DNA of 64,000 nucleotides, taken from the NCBI GenBank assembly GCA_900755895.1, contig CAAEIG010000234.1:7985-71984 (forward strand), given 5' to 3'. Below, piece after piece: positions 7,208 to 14,867 of the stretch. This DNA is from Clostridia bacterium (lineage in GTDB: Bacteria; Bacillota; Clostridia; Oscillospirales; Acutalibacteraceae). A program made the translations under genes and the position numbers. Position 1 is the first letter of the stretch. Every line of letters begins with the position of its first letter. The notes beneath the pieces are model-generated. The model had not been told where the DNA came from. It saw only the letters and a program-made list of their open reading frames with translations, and searched no databases.

Positions 7208-8047
7208 ATGCTCTTCTTGATTTTGGCTGTGCTGGCCAGTTCCGTGCTGGCGATTGTGCTGAAATATTTAAGTTCCGGCTATACGTATGGGGTGTACCTG
7301 ATCAATTATGTCACCTGCGCTCTGTTGGCGTTTTTGACCATGAAGCCTCGCTCTCTGTGGAACGGGGATCCTTTCCCTTTGTGGTTGGGAGTGGTCTCCG
7401 GTTTTCTCTATTTGGCTGCTTTGGTGATCTATGCCTACAGCATCCGGAAAAATGGAGCAGTACTGTCTTCGGTGTTTACGCGGTTGGGGGTTCTGGTGCC
7501 GGTGCTTGTGTCCGTGGTTCTGTTTGGGGAGCGTCCCACTATGCTGCAGTGTGCGGGGATTGCAGTAGCAATTGCTGCGGCAGTGGTGATGAACGGTCTG
7601 CCGAAAAAGGACAAAAAGCAGGGAGTAGCTGGAGCGATGTCCCTTGGAGTGCTGTTGCTGACTCTACTTTTCAACGGCAGTGCCGATAGTATGTCGAAAA
7701 TTTTCACCCAATTGGGCAGCCGCCAGGATGATGGACTATTTATGTTCTACATTTTCCTGTTTGCGGGTTTGTTCACTTTGGTGCTGCTCCTTCGGGAGAA
7801 ACAAAAACTCACTCGGCGAGATTTGATGTTTGGCATTCTGGTTGGAGTGCCCAACTTTTTTTCATCCCGACTGCTGCTGGCGGCGCTGACGGAATTGCCC
7901 GCTTTCTTTGTGTATCCCTGTTACAGTGTGGGCGCGATTTTGGTGATTTCCTGTGCCAGCTTTGTGCTGTTTCGGGAAAAGTTACAGCGTCGCCAGCTTT
8001 GCGCTGTGGGGATGATTTTGGTGGCGCTGGTTCTGTTGAATCTGTGA
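7208..8047 (+). CDS. EamA/DMT-family transporter
   Basis: A 279-residue integral membrane protein with about ten hydrophobic segments in the two-fold repeat of the drug/metabolite transporter superfamily (EamA). It opens with LFLILAVLASSVLAIVLKYL, and the first half ends with VLFGERPTMLQCAGIAVAIAA, the typical FxERPT...GxxxI signature of this family; the second repeat ends with FREKLQRRQLCAVGMILVALVLL. The ATG at 7208 is chosen over 7199 because GGAAGG then lies nine bases upstream. It has its own promoter and terminator, so it is a single-gene unit. The substrate cannot be predicted. Confidence 0.85.
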   Translation: MLFLILAVLASSVLAIVLKYLSSGYTYGVYLINYVTCALLAFLTMKPRSLWNGDPFPLWLGVVSGFLYLAALVIYAYSIRKNGAVLSSVFTRLGVLVPVLVSVVLFGERPTMLQCAGIAVAIAAAVVMNGLPKKDKKQGVAGAMSLGVLLLTLLFNGSADSMSKIFTQLGSRQDDGLFMFYIFLFAGLFTLVLLLREKQKLTRRDLMFGILVGVPNFFSSRLLLAALTELPAFFVYPCYSVGAILVISCASFVLFREKLQRRQLCAVGMILVALVLLNL

Positions 8048-8082
8048 TGGCGCAATCAAAAAGAATTCCTAAAAAATGTTAC

Positions 8083-8109
8083 AACCGGAATTTTTCCGGT
8101 TCTTTTTTT
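8083..8109 (+). terminator. Intrinsic terminator after the EamA gene
   Basis: AACCGGAA (8083-8090) pairs with TTCCGGTT (8094-8101), followed by CTTTTTTT. Confidence 0.8.
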
Positions 8110-8366
8110 GCCAATTTTAGGCTGTCGTTTTGTGTCGTAAAATGTAAACGAAATTTCAATTTTGTATACTTGTAATTGAGGAGTTCCAAGTAATCAATTC
8201 TTGGAAAACGGGGAAATTCTGGACTTTTCGCACCTTGAAAAGTATATATTTATAGAAAGATACCAAAGGTAGCTCTGAATTCAAGTGCTATTTTCTGGTA
8301 AAAGTAGGTGGTGATTCCTACAAATTCGCTGTTCCTGTTTTATGAATAAAAGAAACGTAATTTATA

Positions 8367-8399
8367 TTGTGTATCAATTATAATTGTGCTATAATTGAT
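8367..8399 (+). promoter_or_regulatory. Promoter with overlapping palindrome before the GGDEF gene
   Basis: TTGTGT (8367-8372) and TATAAT (8390-8395) are 17 bases apart, with a TG two bases before the -10 (extended -10). A perfect 10-bp inverted repeat, ATCAATTATA (8373-8382) and TATAATTGAT (8390-8399), spans spacer and -10, so a regulator bound there would compete with RNA polymerase. The remaining sequence from 8110 to 8366 is AT-rich; I found neither a gene nor a c-di-GMP riboswitch in it. Confidence 0.6.
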
Positions 8400-8452
8400 C
8401 TACATATTTCGGAGGAAAACAACACTTGTGGCGTATACATCAGGAGGTCATC

Positions 8453-9784
8453 ATGAAGGAAGTGCGTTCATGCGGACAAAATGAGGCGCCCTTCCCGATT
8501 TGGGAGGCGCTGGATGAAGCCTTAAACGAGATGTTTCTCTCTGTGTTGAAAGTAGATCTGGAGACCAATACGGTGGATGTCCTACAGAGCAGGGACTCTC
8601 TTTCCGATCTTCGGGAAACTCTTGATTGGCCGACCTATTTAAATCGGTATCAGGCATTGATGACAAATGGTTCCTTTGACAAAATGATGAAAGCCCTCTC
8701 CGCTCAGGCACTTTTGGCCAGAGCCAACCAAGGTGAAAAGCGTTTTGCGGTGGAAGTTTCCTACAAGCGTCAAGGGGATCCTCTCACCAACTGGGTGACG
8801 ATATCCGTGGTGTTTCGGAAAGGGGAGGAAGGTAGATGGGCTTTTGTCTTTGTGCAGCAGTCAAACGAGGAGCATTTGCGCAAGGATATTCTCAATATGT
8901 ACGTCTATCAAACCTGCGATCATTTCATCTTTTTGGATGCCAAACATAATCGCTATACCACCTTCAGCGGCAGCGACTCTGGAACACCTCTTTTGCCGGA
9001 GGTGTGCGAGGATTACGAGGCGGCACTGGTGAACTATGCTCGGAACTTTGTGGTGCCTGAGGATCGTGAGATGACCATACGGGAGATGCATCTGTCACGG
9101 GTGTTGGAGCAGTTGGAACGTCATGGAGTGCACACATTTTATGTGGGGGTGAACGATCCTGTCCGAGGGTATACCCGCAAACAGCTCACCTACCAGTACT
9201 ATGATCGAGGAGCCCAGATGATCTTGCTTTCCCGCACAGACGTCACGGGGGTCTATCTGGAGGAACAGGCCCGGCAGCAGGAGCTGAACAAAGCGCGACT
9301 GGCAGCCATGACCGATCCCCTTACTGGGGTGTTGAATCCCAAGGGGATGGAAGATCGGGTGACAGAGGTGTTGCTTGCCGGGGAAAGTTTTGGGGCATTG
9401 CTGTTTATTGACCTGGATAATTTCAAGCAGGTGAACGACAATTTTGGTCATCAGGAAGGGGATCGGCTGCTGCGTCGGGTGGCGGAAGTGATGGAAGCTC
9501 AAACCCTGGAGAAAGATTTGTTGGGGCGTGCAGGTGGGGACGAGTTTCTGGTGTTTCTGCGGGATATTCCCTGTAAGGGGCGGGCGCTGGATTGCGCTCA
9601 TCGCATTTGTGAGGGGGTATCCAGACTTTCCTTGCCGGAGAGCGGGTCCATTTCCATCACCTGCAGCATCGGAATCGCGTTATCGCCCCAGGACGGCAGG
9701 GACTACAGCACCCTGGTGTGGGTGGCGGATCGCCGTCTCTATTTGGCCAAGACTAGCGGCAAAAACCAGTTTTTCTTAGAGTGA
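8453..9784 (+). CDS. Diguanylate cyclase with N-terminal sensor region
   Basis: A 443-residue soluble protein. The last 170 residues are a GGDEF domain: DPLTGVLNPKGMEDRV, LLFIDLDNFKQVNDNFGHQEGDRLL, and an intact GGDEF at 361-365, so it should make cyclic di-GMP from GTP. The product-inhibition I-site (RxxD, normally five residues before GGDEF) reads LEKD here, so feedback inhibition is probably absent. The first 270 residues look like one or two PAS-type folds but hold no recognised cofactor motif. The ATG at 8453 follows AGGAGG; a TTG at 8426 with its own GGAGG is a possible longer start. It heads a c-di-GMP and phosphorelay gene cluster. Confidence 0.9.
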   Translation: MKEVRSCGQNEAPFPIWEALDEALNEMFLSVLKVDLETNTVDVLQSRDSLSDLRETLDWPTYLNRYQALMTNGSFDKMMKALSAQALLARANQGEKRFAVEVSYKRQGDPLTNWVTISVVFRKGEEGRWAFVFVQQSNEEHLRKDILNMYVYQTCDHFIFLDAKHNRYTTFSGSDSGTPLLPEVCEDYEAALVNYARNFVVPEDREMTIREMHLSRVLEQLERHGVHTFYVGVNDPVRGYTRKQLTYQYYDRGAQMILLSRTDVTGVYLEEQARQQELNKARLAAMTDPLTGVLNPKGMEDRVTEVLLAGESFGALLFIDLDNFKQVNDNFGHQEGDRLLRRVAEVMEAQTLEKDLLGRAGGDEFLVFLRDIPCKGRALDCAHRICEGVSRLSLPESGSISITCSIGIALSPQDGRDYSTLVWVADRRLYLAKTSGKNQFFLE

Positions 9785-9893
9785 TCTTGTATGACATCAG
9801 GCGCAGGAAGTGGCAATCCGGCGCCTTTTGTGTTATACTAAAGGAAAAACTAGGGAATCCAAAGATCACGAATGCCAACGGAGGCCGTTTGTT

Positions 9894-10946
9894 ATGGAAA
9901 GAGAACGTTCCACACTGCTCATTGTGGATGATGATGCCCTCAACCGCGCTCTGCTGCGGAATATTTTTGAGAGTCAGTACGAGATTGAAGAGGTTGTTGA
10001 CGGCGAAGAGGGACTGCGAGCTATCCAGCGGGCTCCAGAACGTCTGTGTGCTGTGCTGCTGGATGTGGTGATGCCCAAGCTGGATGGAATTCAACTGCTG
10101 CAAAAGCTGGCCGATGAAGGATTACCCCAGCGGATACCGGTGTTTCTCATCACCGCTGAGGTCACTGGCCAGACGGTGGGAGAGGCCTATCGGCTGGGGG
10201 TTATGGATGTGATTCAAAAACCCTTTGATCTGTTTGTGGTGCGCAGGCGGGTCCAGTCGGTGATTGAACTGTTTGAGGCCAGAAAGCGGCTCAGCGGCCA
10301 GGTGGAGTCCCAGGCGGAAAAGATCATTCGTTTGAACCAAGGTATGATTGAAGCGCTGGCCACCGCTATTGAATTTCGCAGTGAGGAGTCCGGGGATCAC
10401 GTGCGCCGGATCCACGACATCACCTACACGCTGCTGTCCCAAACACCCATGGGACAGAACTACTCCCAGGACGAGGTGCGACAGATGGCGTTGGCTTCCA
10501 TCACCCACGACGTGGGGAAGATCGCTGTGCCAGACAACATTTTGAATAAGCCAGGCCGGTTGACTCCTGAGGAGTTTGAAGTGATGAAAACTCACACGGT
10601 CCGGGGCGCTCAATTGTTGGACAGCATCCCTCAGCTGCAGGAGTTAAGCCCCTTTTTCCAATATGCCTGGGACATTGCCCGCCATCATCACGAGCGCTGG
10701 GACGGTCGGGGGTATCCCGACGGCTTAAAAGAGGAGCAGATCAGCCCTTGGGCCCAGGTGGTCAGTTTGGCAGATGTGTACGATGCGCTGCGATGTAAAC
10801 GGGTGTATAAAGCGGCCCTTCCCAGGGAGCAGGTCGTGGAGATGATTTGTCGGGGAGATTGCGGGACATTTAACCCCAAATTGTTGGAGAGTTTCTTGGC
10901 TGTGGAGGACCAGCTCTCTCAGCTTTATGATGGAAAAGAGGTATAA
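9894..10946 (+). CDS. Response regulator with HD-GYP c-di-GMP phosphodiesterase domain
   Basis: A 350-residue two-domain protein. Residues 6-125 are a CheY-like receiver with acidic pocket VDDD, phosphoacceptor Asp57 in LLDVVMPKLDG and Lys109 in QKPFD. Residues 145-345 are an HD-GYP domain with His205-Asp206 in ITHDVGKI, the HHHERWDGRGYPDG motif (264-277) and SLADVYDAL, all present, so hydrolysis of cyclic di-GMP is expected. The ATG at 9894 has GGAGG nine bases upstream. It lies 109 bases after the GGDEF gene and two bases before the Hpt gene. The domain pair suggests that phosphorylation switches c-di-GMP breakdown on or off. Confidence 0.93.
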   Translation: MERERSTLLIVDDDALNRALLRNIFESQYEIEEVVDGEEGLRAIQRAPERLCAVLLDVVMPKLDGIQLLQKLADEGLPQRIPVFLITAEVTGQTVGEAYRLGVMDVIQKPFDLFVVRRRVQSVIELFEARKRLSGQVESQAEKIIRLNQGMIEALATAIEFRSEESGDHVRRIHDITYTLLSQTPMGQNYSQDEVRQMALASITHDVGKIAVPDNILNKPGRLTPEEFEVMKTHTVRGAQLLDSIPQLQELSPFFQYAWDIARHHHERWDGRGYPDGLKEEQISPWAQVVSLADVYDALRCKRVYKAALPREQVVEMICRGDCGTFNPKLLESFLAVEDQLSQLYDGKEV

Positions 10947-10948
10947 GC

Positions 10949-11317
10949 ATGGAGACAGCACAAAAGTCGGAGCTTTTAGCCGCTGGTATTGATGTGGATG
11001 AGGCCATGGGCCGCTTTCTGGGGAATGAGGCTCTCTTTTTGAAGTTCTTGGTCAGGTTTCCTCAGGATGAAAACTATGGAAAGCTCCAAGCCGCAGTGGA
11101 GGCGGAGGATTGGCAGACAGCGGTAAACGCCGCCCACACGCTGAAGGGCGTGTGCGGGAATCTGTCCATCGCACCGCTGTATCAGCTGTTCACGCGGCAG
11201 GTGGATACCTTCCGTGCCGGGGATCCTCAGGGTGCGGCAGCTATGATGGGGGAGATTGCAGAGCAGTTTGATCTGGCAGCTCGGGCTATCCAGAGCCTGG
11301 GGGATCATGGCTGCTGA
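10949..11317 (+). CDS. Hpt domain phosphotransfer protein
   Basis: A 122-residue histidine phosphotransfer protein. The phosphorylated histidine is His63 in AAHTLKGVCGNLS, the standard AHxLKGxxxNL signature, within a predicted four-helix bundle. Such proteins carry a phosphoryl group from the receiver of a hybrid kinase to the receiver of a separate response regulator. Here it sits between exactly those two partners: the HD-GYP response regulator two bases upstream and the hybrid kinase, whose start overlaps this gene by 11 bases. Translational coupling is likely. Confidence 0.92.
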   Translation: METAQKSELLAAGIDVDEAMGRFLGNEALFLKFLVRFPQDENYGKLQAAVEAEDWQTAVNAAHTLKGVCGNLSIAPLYQLFTRQVDTFRAGDPQGAAAMMGEIAEQFDLAARAIQSLGDHGC

Positions 11318-13826
11318 GGGCCGCCGTCCCATGTGGCGGCAGGCACTGCGCAGTATGCGGCTGACGCTGCTGGCCTTTGCCGTGGTGACCGGAATCGCAA
11401 TATGTGGGGCAATGTTGGTGCGTTTTACGCTGTTGAAAAATGCCTTTAACACTGGCACTTCCATGTCCCGCAGTTACGCAGCTGAGGCCGGGGATGAGCT
11501 GGCGGTTTATGAGACGTTGCTGACCTTTGGCGCCTCCTCCATGGATTGGCAGGTGGGCCGGGGAGTGGAGCGTGAGGAGCTGGTGGAGTGGCTGCAGCTC
11601 TATTTTCAGCGGGTGGAGACCGTGCTGGGCACCGGAGTGGTGGATCCCTACGTGGTGTATGACGGGAAAATTATTGCTGCCAATCCCTGGGAGGGGGACG
11701 CCACCTATGATGTGGAGGGCACTTCTTGGTATCAGATGGCTCGGGCGAATCCAGGCCAGGCGGTGTTTACGGATGTGTATACGGATGCCATCTACAATCG
11801 TCCGGTAATTACCTTGGCCCAGTATTGTACTGCCAGTGGCGCTGTGTTTGCTTTTGATATCCTGCCCCAGCGGTTTGCCTTTGACACGGACGATCTGAAG
11901 GAAGGGGAATCCTTCTTTTTGTGCGATGGTTCAGGAGCTCTGATTTTCTCCCAAAGCGATTTGGAACTGGCTGAGGGGAAAGTAAGCGACTATCTCTCCG
12001 GGTTGATCCAGCAGATTCAGACGGGAGAGTTGGGCGATTACGACACCTATATCATCGACCAGGACGGCGAACGGCGAGCGGTGTATTTTACACAAATGAA
12101 AAACGGTTGGTACTCCATAGTCACCATACCCTATGTGAATATTCTGGGGAATCTATGGTGGTTTATGATGCTGTTTGCTCTGGCGATTTTGGTGTGCTTG
12201 GCCACCCTGGTATGGATGACCTGGCGGGATTTGGGATTGAGCGCCAGCGTGGAGCGAGCGGAAGAGACCGTCCGAGCCCTGGGCAATACCTATTATGCGC
12301 TATACCGGGTCAATGTCCGCAAGGAGACTTATGAGATGATCAAGGCTCCGGACTATGAGCAGAAGCTGGAGCGGGTTGGTCCCTATGGGGAACTGCTGCA
12401 GACCATGACCCAAGTGATGCAACCGGAGGTGGTGGAGGACTTCATCGAGAATTTCTCCTGTGAAAACATCCGCCAGCTGGTGCATCAGCGGGTGGGAGAC
12501 TTTGGGGGAGATTTCCTCCGCCGCTTTGGGGAGCAGTACCGCTGGGTCAATGTCCGGGTGTTGCTGGACCAGTCCCTGCCCCCGGATGAGGCGGTGCTCT
12601 CCTTCCGAGAGGTGGACCGGGAAAAGCAGCGCCAGCTGCAAGAGCGTAAGCTGCTGGAGGAATCCTTGATTTTGGCACGGCGCAACGAGCAGTCCAAGCA
12701 GGCGTTTTTCAGCGCCATGTCCCACGATATGCGTACGCCCTTAAATGCTATCTTGGGTATGACGGAGCTGGCCAAGCAGCGGCTGGATGATTCCAACGCT
12801 CTTGTCCATTGTTTGGAGAAGATCCAGTCCTCGGGAAAATTCCTGCTGGAGTTAATTAACGACATTCTAGACATGTCACGTATGGAGCAGGGAAAGCTGA
12901 CCCTGGACAATCGCGGATTTGACCTGCGGGACTGTGTGGAGGAGTGTCTAGGGAATTTCCGCCTCCAGGCCCAGGAGGAGGGAAAAACCTTGGAGTGCAC
13001 CTTCCAGGTGGAGGATACTCTGCTGATGGGGGACGACTTCCGCGTGCGGCAGATTCTCAACAATCTGCTGTCTAACGGTGTAAAATTCACTCCCAAGGGT
13101 GGACGGATTTCCTTGACGGTGGAGCAGGTCCAGGTGGGTGACGTGGCCCAGTACCGCTTTGTGGTGTCGGATACGGGTATCGGTATGTCGCCAGAGTTTT
13201 TGCAGCGGCTCTTTGAACCCTATGCCCGGGAGATGCGGTTTTCCGCTCAGCAGGCAGCAGGTACGGGCCTAGGTATGGCTATCACCAAAAACCTGGTCTC
13301 CCAGATGGAGGGTGAGATCCATGTGGAGAGCACTCCGGGCGAGGGGACCACGTTCACGGTGCTGCTGCCCTTTGCAGTGCTGCGGGAGCCGGAAAAAGCA
13401 GATGCGTCATCCAAGACTCAGACTGCTTTTACGTTGCAAGGGTTGCGGATACTGTTGGCTGAGGATAACGAGCTGAATCGGGAGATCGCATCGGAGATGC
13501 TGGAAACGCTTGGGGTGATTGTCACCCAGACAGTGGATGGCCAGGAGGCAGTGGAGCGCTTTGAAGAAAGTACCCCGGGAGATTTTGACGCCATTCTCAT
13601 GGATATGCAGATGCCCCGGTTGGACGGCTGCGGGGCAGCCCGTGCCATCCGTGCCTTGGATAGGGCTGATGCCAAAACGGTTCCCATCATTGCCGTGACA
13701 GCCAATGCTTTTAGCGAGGACGTGGCAGCCACCGCTGCTGCCGGGATGAATGCCCATGTCACAAAGCCCATTGACTACGGTCAGTTGGAACAGCTGCTAA
13801 AAAAGCTCTGTTCTGAAGCGAAATAG
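11307..13826 (+). CDS. Hybrid sensor histidine kinase with fused receiver
   Basis: An 839-residue membrane kinase. One helix (LTLLAFAVVTGIAICGAMLV) and a second (FMMLFALAILVCLATLVWM, near 290) flank an extracellular region of about 240 residues that resembles a dCache sensor. A PAS-like stretch follows, then the dimerisation domain with His473 in FFSAMSHDMRTPLNAILG, the ATPase boxes NLLSNGVKFTPKGG, DTGIGMSPEF and GTGLGMAITKNLV, and a C-terminal receiver with Asp766 in LMDMQMPRLDG and Lys in VTKPID. The start at 11307 overlaps the hpt gene; 11331 is a possible later ATG. It should feed the adjacent Hpt protein and HD-GYP regulator. The signal is unknown. Confidence 0.92.
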   Translation: MAAEGRRPMWRQALRSMRLTLLAFAVVTGIAICGAMLVRFTLLKNAFNTGTSMSRSYAAEAGDELAVYETLLTFGASSMDWQVGRGVEREELVEWLQLYFQRVETVLGTGVVDPYVVYDGKIIAANPWEGDATYDVEGTSWYQMARANPGQAVFTDVYTDAIYNRPVITLAQYCTASGAVFAFDILPQRFAFDTDDLKEGESFFLCDGSGALIFSQSDLELAEGKVSDYLSGLIQQIQTGELGDYDTYIIDQDGERRAVYFTQMKNGWYSIVTIPYVNILGNLWWFMMLFALAILVCLATLVWMTWRDLGLSASVERAEETVRALGNTYYALYRVNVRKETYEMIKAPDYEQKLERVGPYGELLQTMTQVMQPEVVEDFIENFSCENIRQLVHQRVGDFGGDFLRRFGEQYRWVNVRVLLDQSLPPDEAVLSFREVDREKQRQLQERKLLEESLILARRNEQSKQAFFSAMSHDMRTPLNAILGMTELAKQRLDDSNALVHCLEKIQSSGKFLLELINDILDMSRMEQGKLTLDNRGFDLRDCVEECLGNFRLQAQEEGKTLECTFQVEDTLLMGDDFRVRQILNNLLSNGVKFTPKGGRISLTVEQVQVGDVAQYRFVVSDTGIGMSPEFLQRLFEPYAREMRFSAQQAAGTGLGMAITKNLVSQMEGEIHVESTPGEGTTFTVLLPFAVLREPEKADASSKTQTAFTLQGLRILLAEDNELNREIASEMLETLGVIVTQTVDGQEAVERFEESTPGDFDAILMDMQMPRLDGCGAARAIRALDRADAKTVPIIAVTANAFSEDVAATAAAGMNAHVTKPIDYGQLEQLLKKLCSEAK

Positions 13827-13836
13827 TACACACAAC

Positions 13837-13876
13837 AAAAGAGCGCCCAGGGAGACAGAATTCCCCGGGCGCTTTT
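13837..13876. terminator. Bidirectional terminator between the kinase and araC-type genes
   Basis: AAAAGAGCGCCC pairs with GGGCGCTTTT around an imperfect inner stem (GGGA with TTCCC). T-runs lie on both sides, suiting the convergent genes. Confidence 0.8.
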
Positions 13877-13887
13877 CAGTATGCAGT

Positions 13888-14736
13888 TTACTTCCGGAGC
13901 TGCTCCAGTTGGTACTGTTTGGGGGTGCGCCCAAAGCGTTTGCGGAACAGTCGGATAAAGTGGCTCAGGTTGGGGACTCCCACTCGCTGGGCGGTTTCGC
14001 TGACAGTCATTGCCTGCTCCAGACAGCGTGCGGCTTCCTCCATACGCAAGTCGTTGAGAAAGGCAAAGGGAGTCTGTCCGGTGCACCGTCGGAATACTCG
14101 GATGTAGTGGGAGGGGGAGAGCGCAGCTTGTTCGGCCAGCTGCTGCAAGGTCAGATCCTCCCGGAAATGGGAACGCATATAGGCGATGCTGCCCTTTACG
14201 GCTTCAGCCTGGGGATTTCGGTTCTGAGAGCCGGTTTCCACCAGCAGCCCGCTGTCCTGGTAACCACTCAGTAGCGTCAGGAGTTCCCGTTGCATGGGAA
14301 GTTCCCAGCCGGGGGACTTCTCGTCCAGCAGCTGGACACACTGCCGAAAAGCTTGAATGATCTGTTCATAGCAGGGGCAGTCCTTTCCCAGGCGGAAGGG
14401 GAAGGTCAAGGTGCCCTCCTCCAGCCGGTTTAGGAACAGTCCCTCCTCCTGACGAAGCAGGGGAGAGAGGAGGATCCCCAGGTCCAGCACCAAGAGGTCA
14501 GCCCGGATGGGCTCCCGGGTGCGATGAAGCACTCCCTTGTTGACACAGAGCAGTTCCCCGGCTTCAAAGGGGCAGAGTTGTCCCTCAAGTTCCAGGGCTC
14601 CGGACCATTGTGGGAGGATCAGTTCCACTTCCCGATGCCAGTGCAGAGGGATGATGGTCCTTTGAAAGTGGTAGGTGGCCAAGGATGCCCAAAGCAGATC
14701 TCGTTCCGAGTGCTCCTCATATTGATCCCGTAGCAA
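13888..14736 (-). CDS. AraC family transcriptional regulator
   Basis: A 282-residue regulator with an N-terminal cupin-like ligand domain (PLHWHREVELILP, then a GELLCVNKGVLHRT barrel strand) and a C-terminal pair of helix-turn-helix motifs: LTLQQLAEQAALSPSHYIRVFRRCTGQTPFAFL and VSETAQRVGVPNLSHFIRLFRKRFGRTPKQYQ. The start is TTG at 14736, seven bases after AGGAGG. It is divergent from the GH31 glycosidase gene with about 130 bases between the starts, the usual arrangement for a sugar-responsive activator of a neighbouring glycosidase. The inducer is probably a sugar, by inference only. Confidence 0.9.
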   Translation of the reverse strand: MLRDQYEEHSERDLLWASLATYHFQRTIIPLHWHREVELILPQWSGALELEGQLCPFEAGELLCVNKGVLHRTREPIRADLLVLDLGILLSPLLRQEEGLFLNRLEEGTLTFPFRLGKDCPCYEQIIQAFRQCVQLLDEKSPGWELPMQRELLTLLSGYQDSGLLVETGSQNRNPQAEAVKGSIAYMRSHFREDLTLQQLAEQAALSPSHYIRVFRRCTGQTPFAFLNDLRMEEAARCLEQAMTVSETAQRVGVPNLSHFIRLFRKRFGRTPKQYQLEQLRK

Positions 14737-14867
14737 GGGAGTTCCTCCTTTCGCTCATATAGTGCAAAAAAACGCGCATAAAGGTGAAGATTTTTATTGG
14801 TAAAAGCGTTATAGTATTCATTATAGAGGACGGGGAATGCCCTGTCAACAGAGAGGAGCGATGCCTT

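Noticed and set aside
8110..8452. A c-di-GMP riboswitch in front of the GGDEF gene
   Set aside because: The conserved GEMM core words and tetraloop-receptor pattern are absent.
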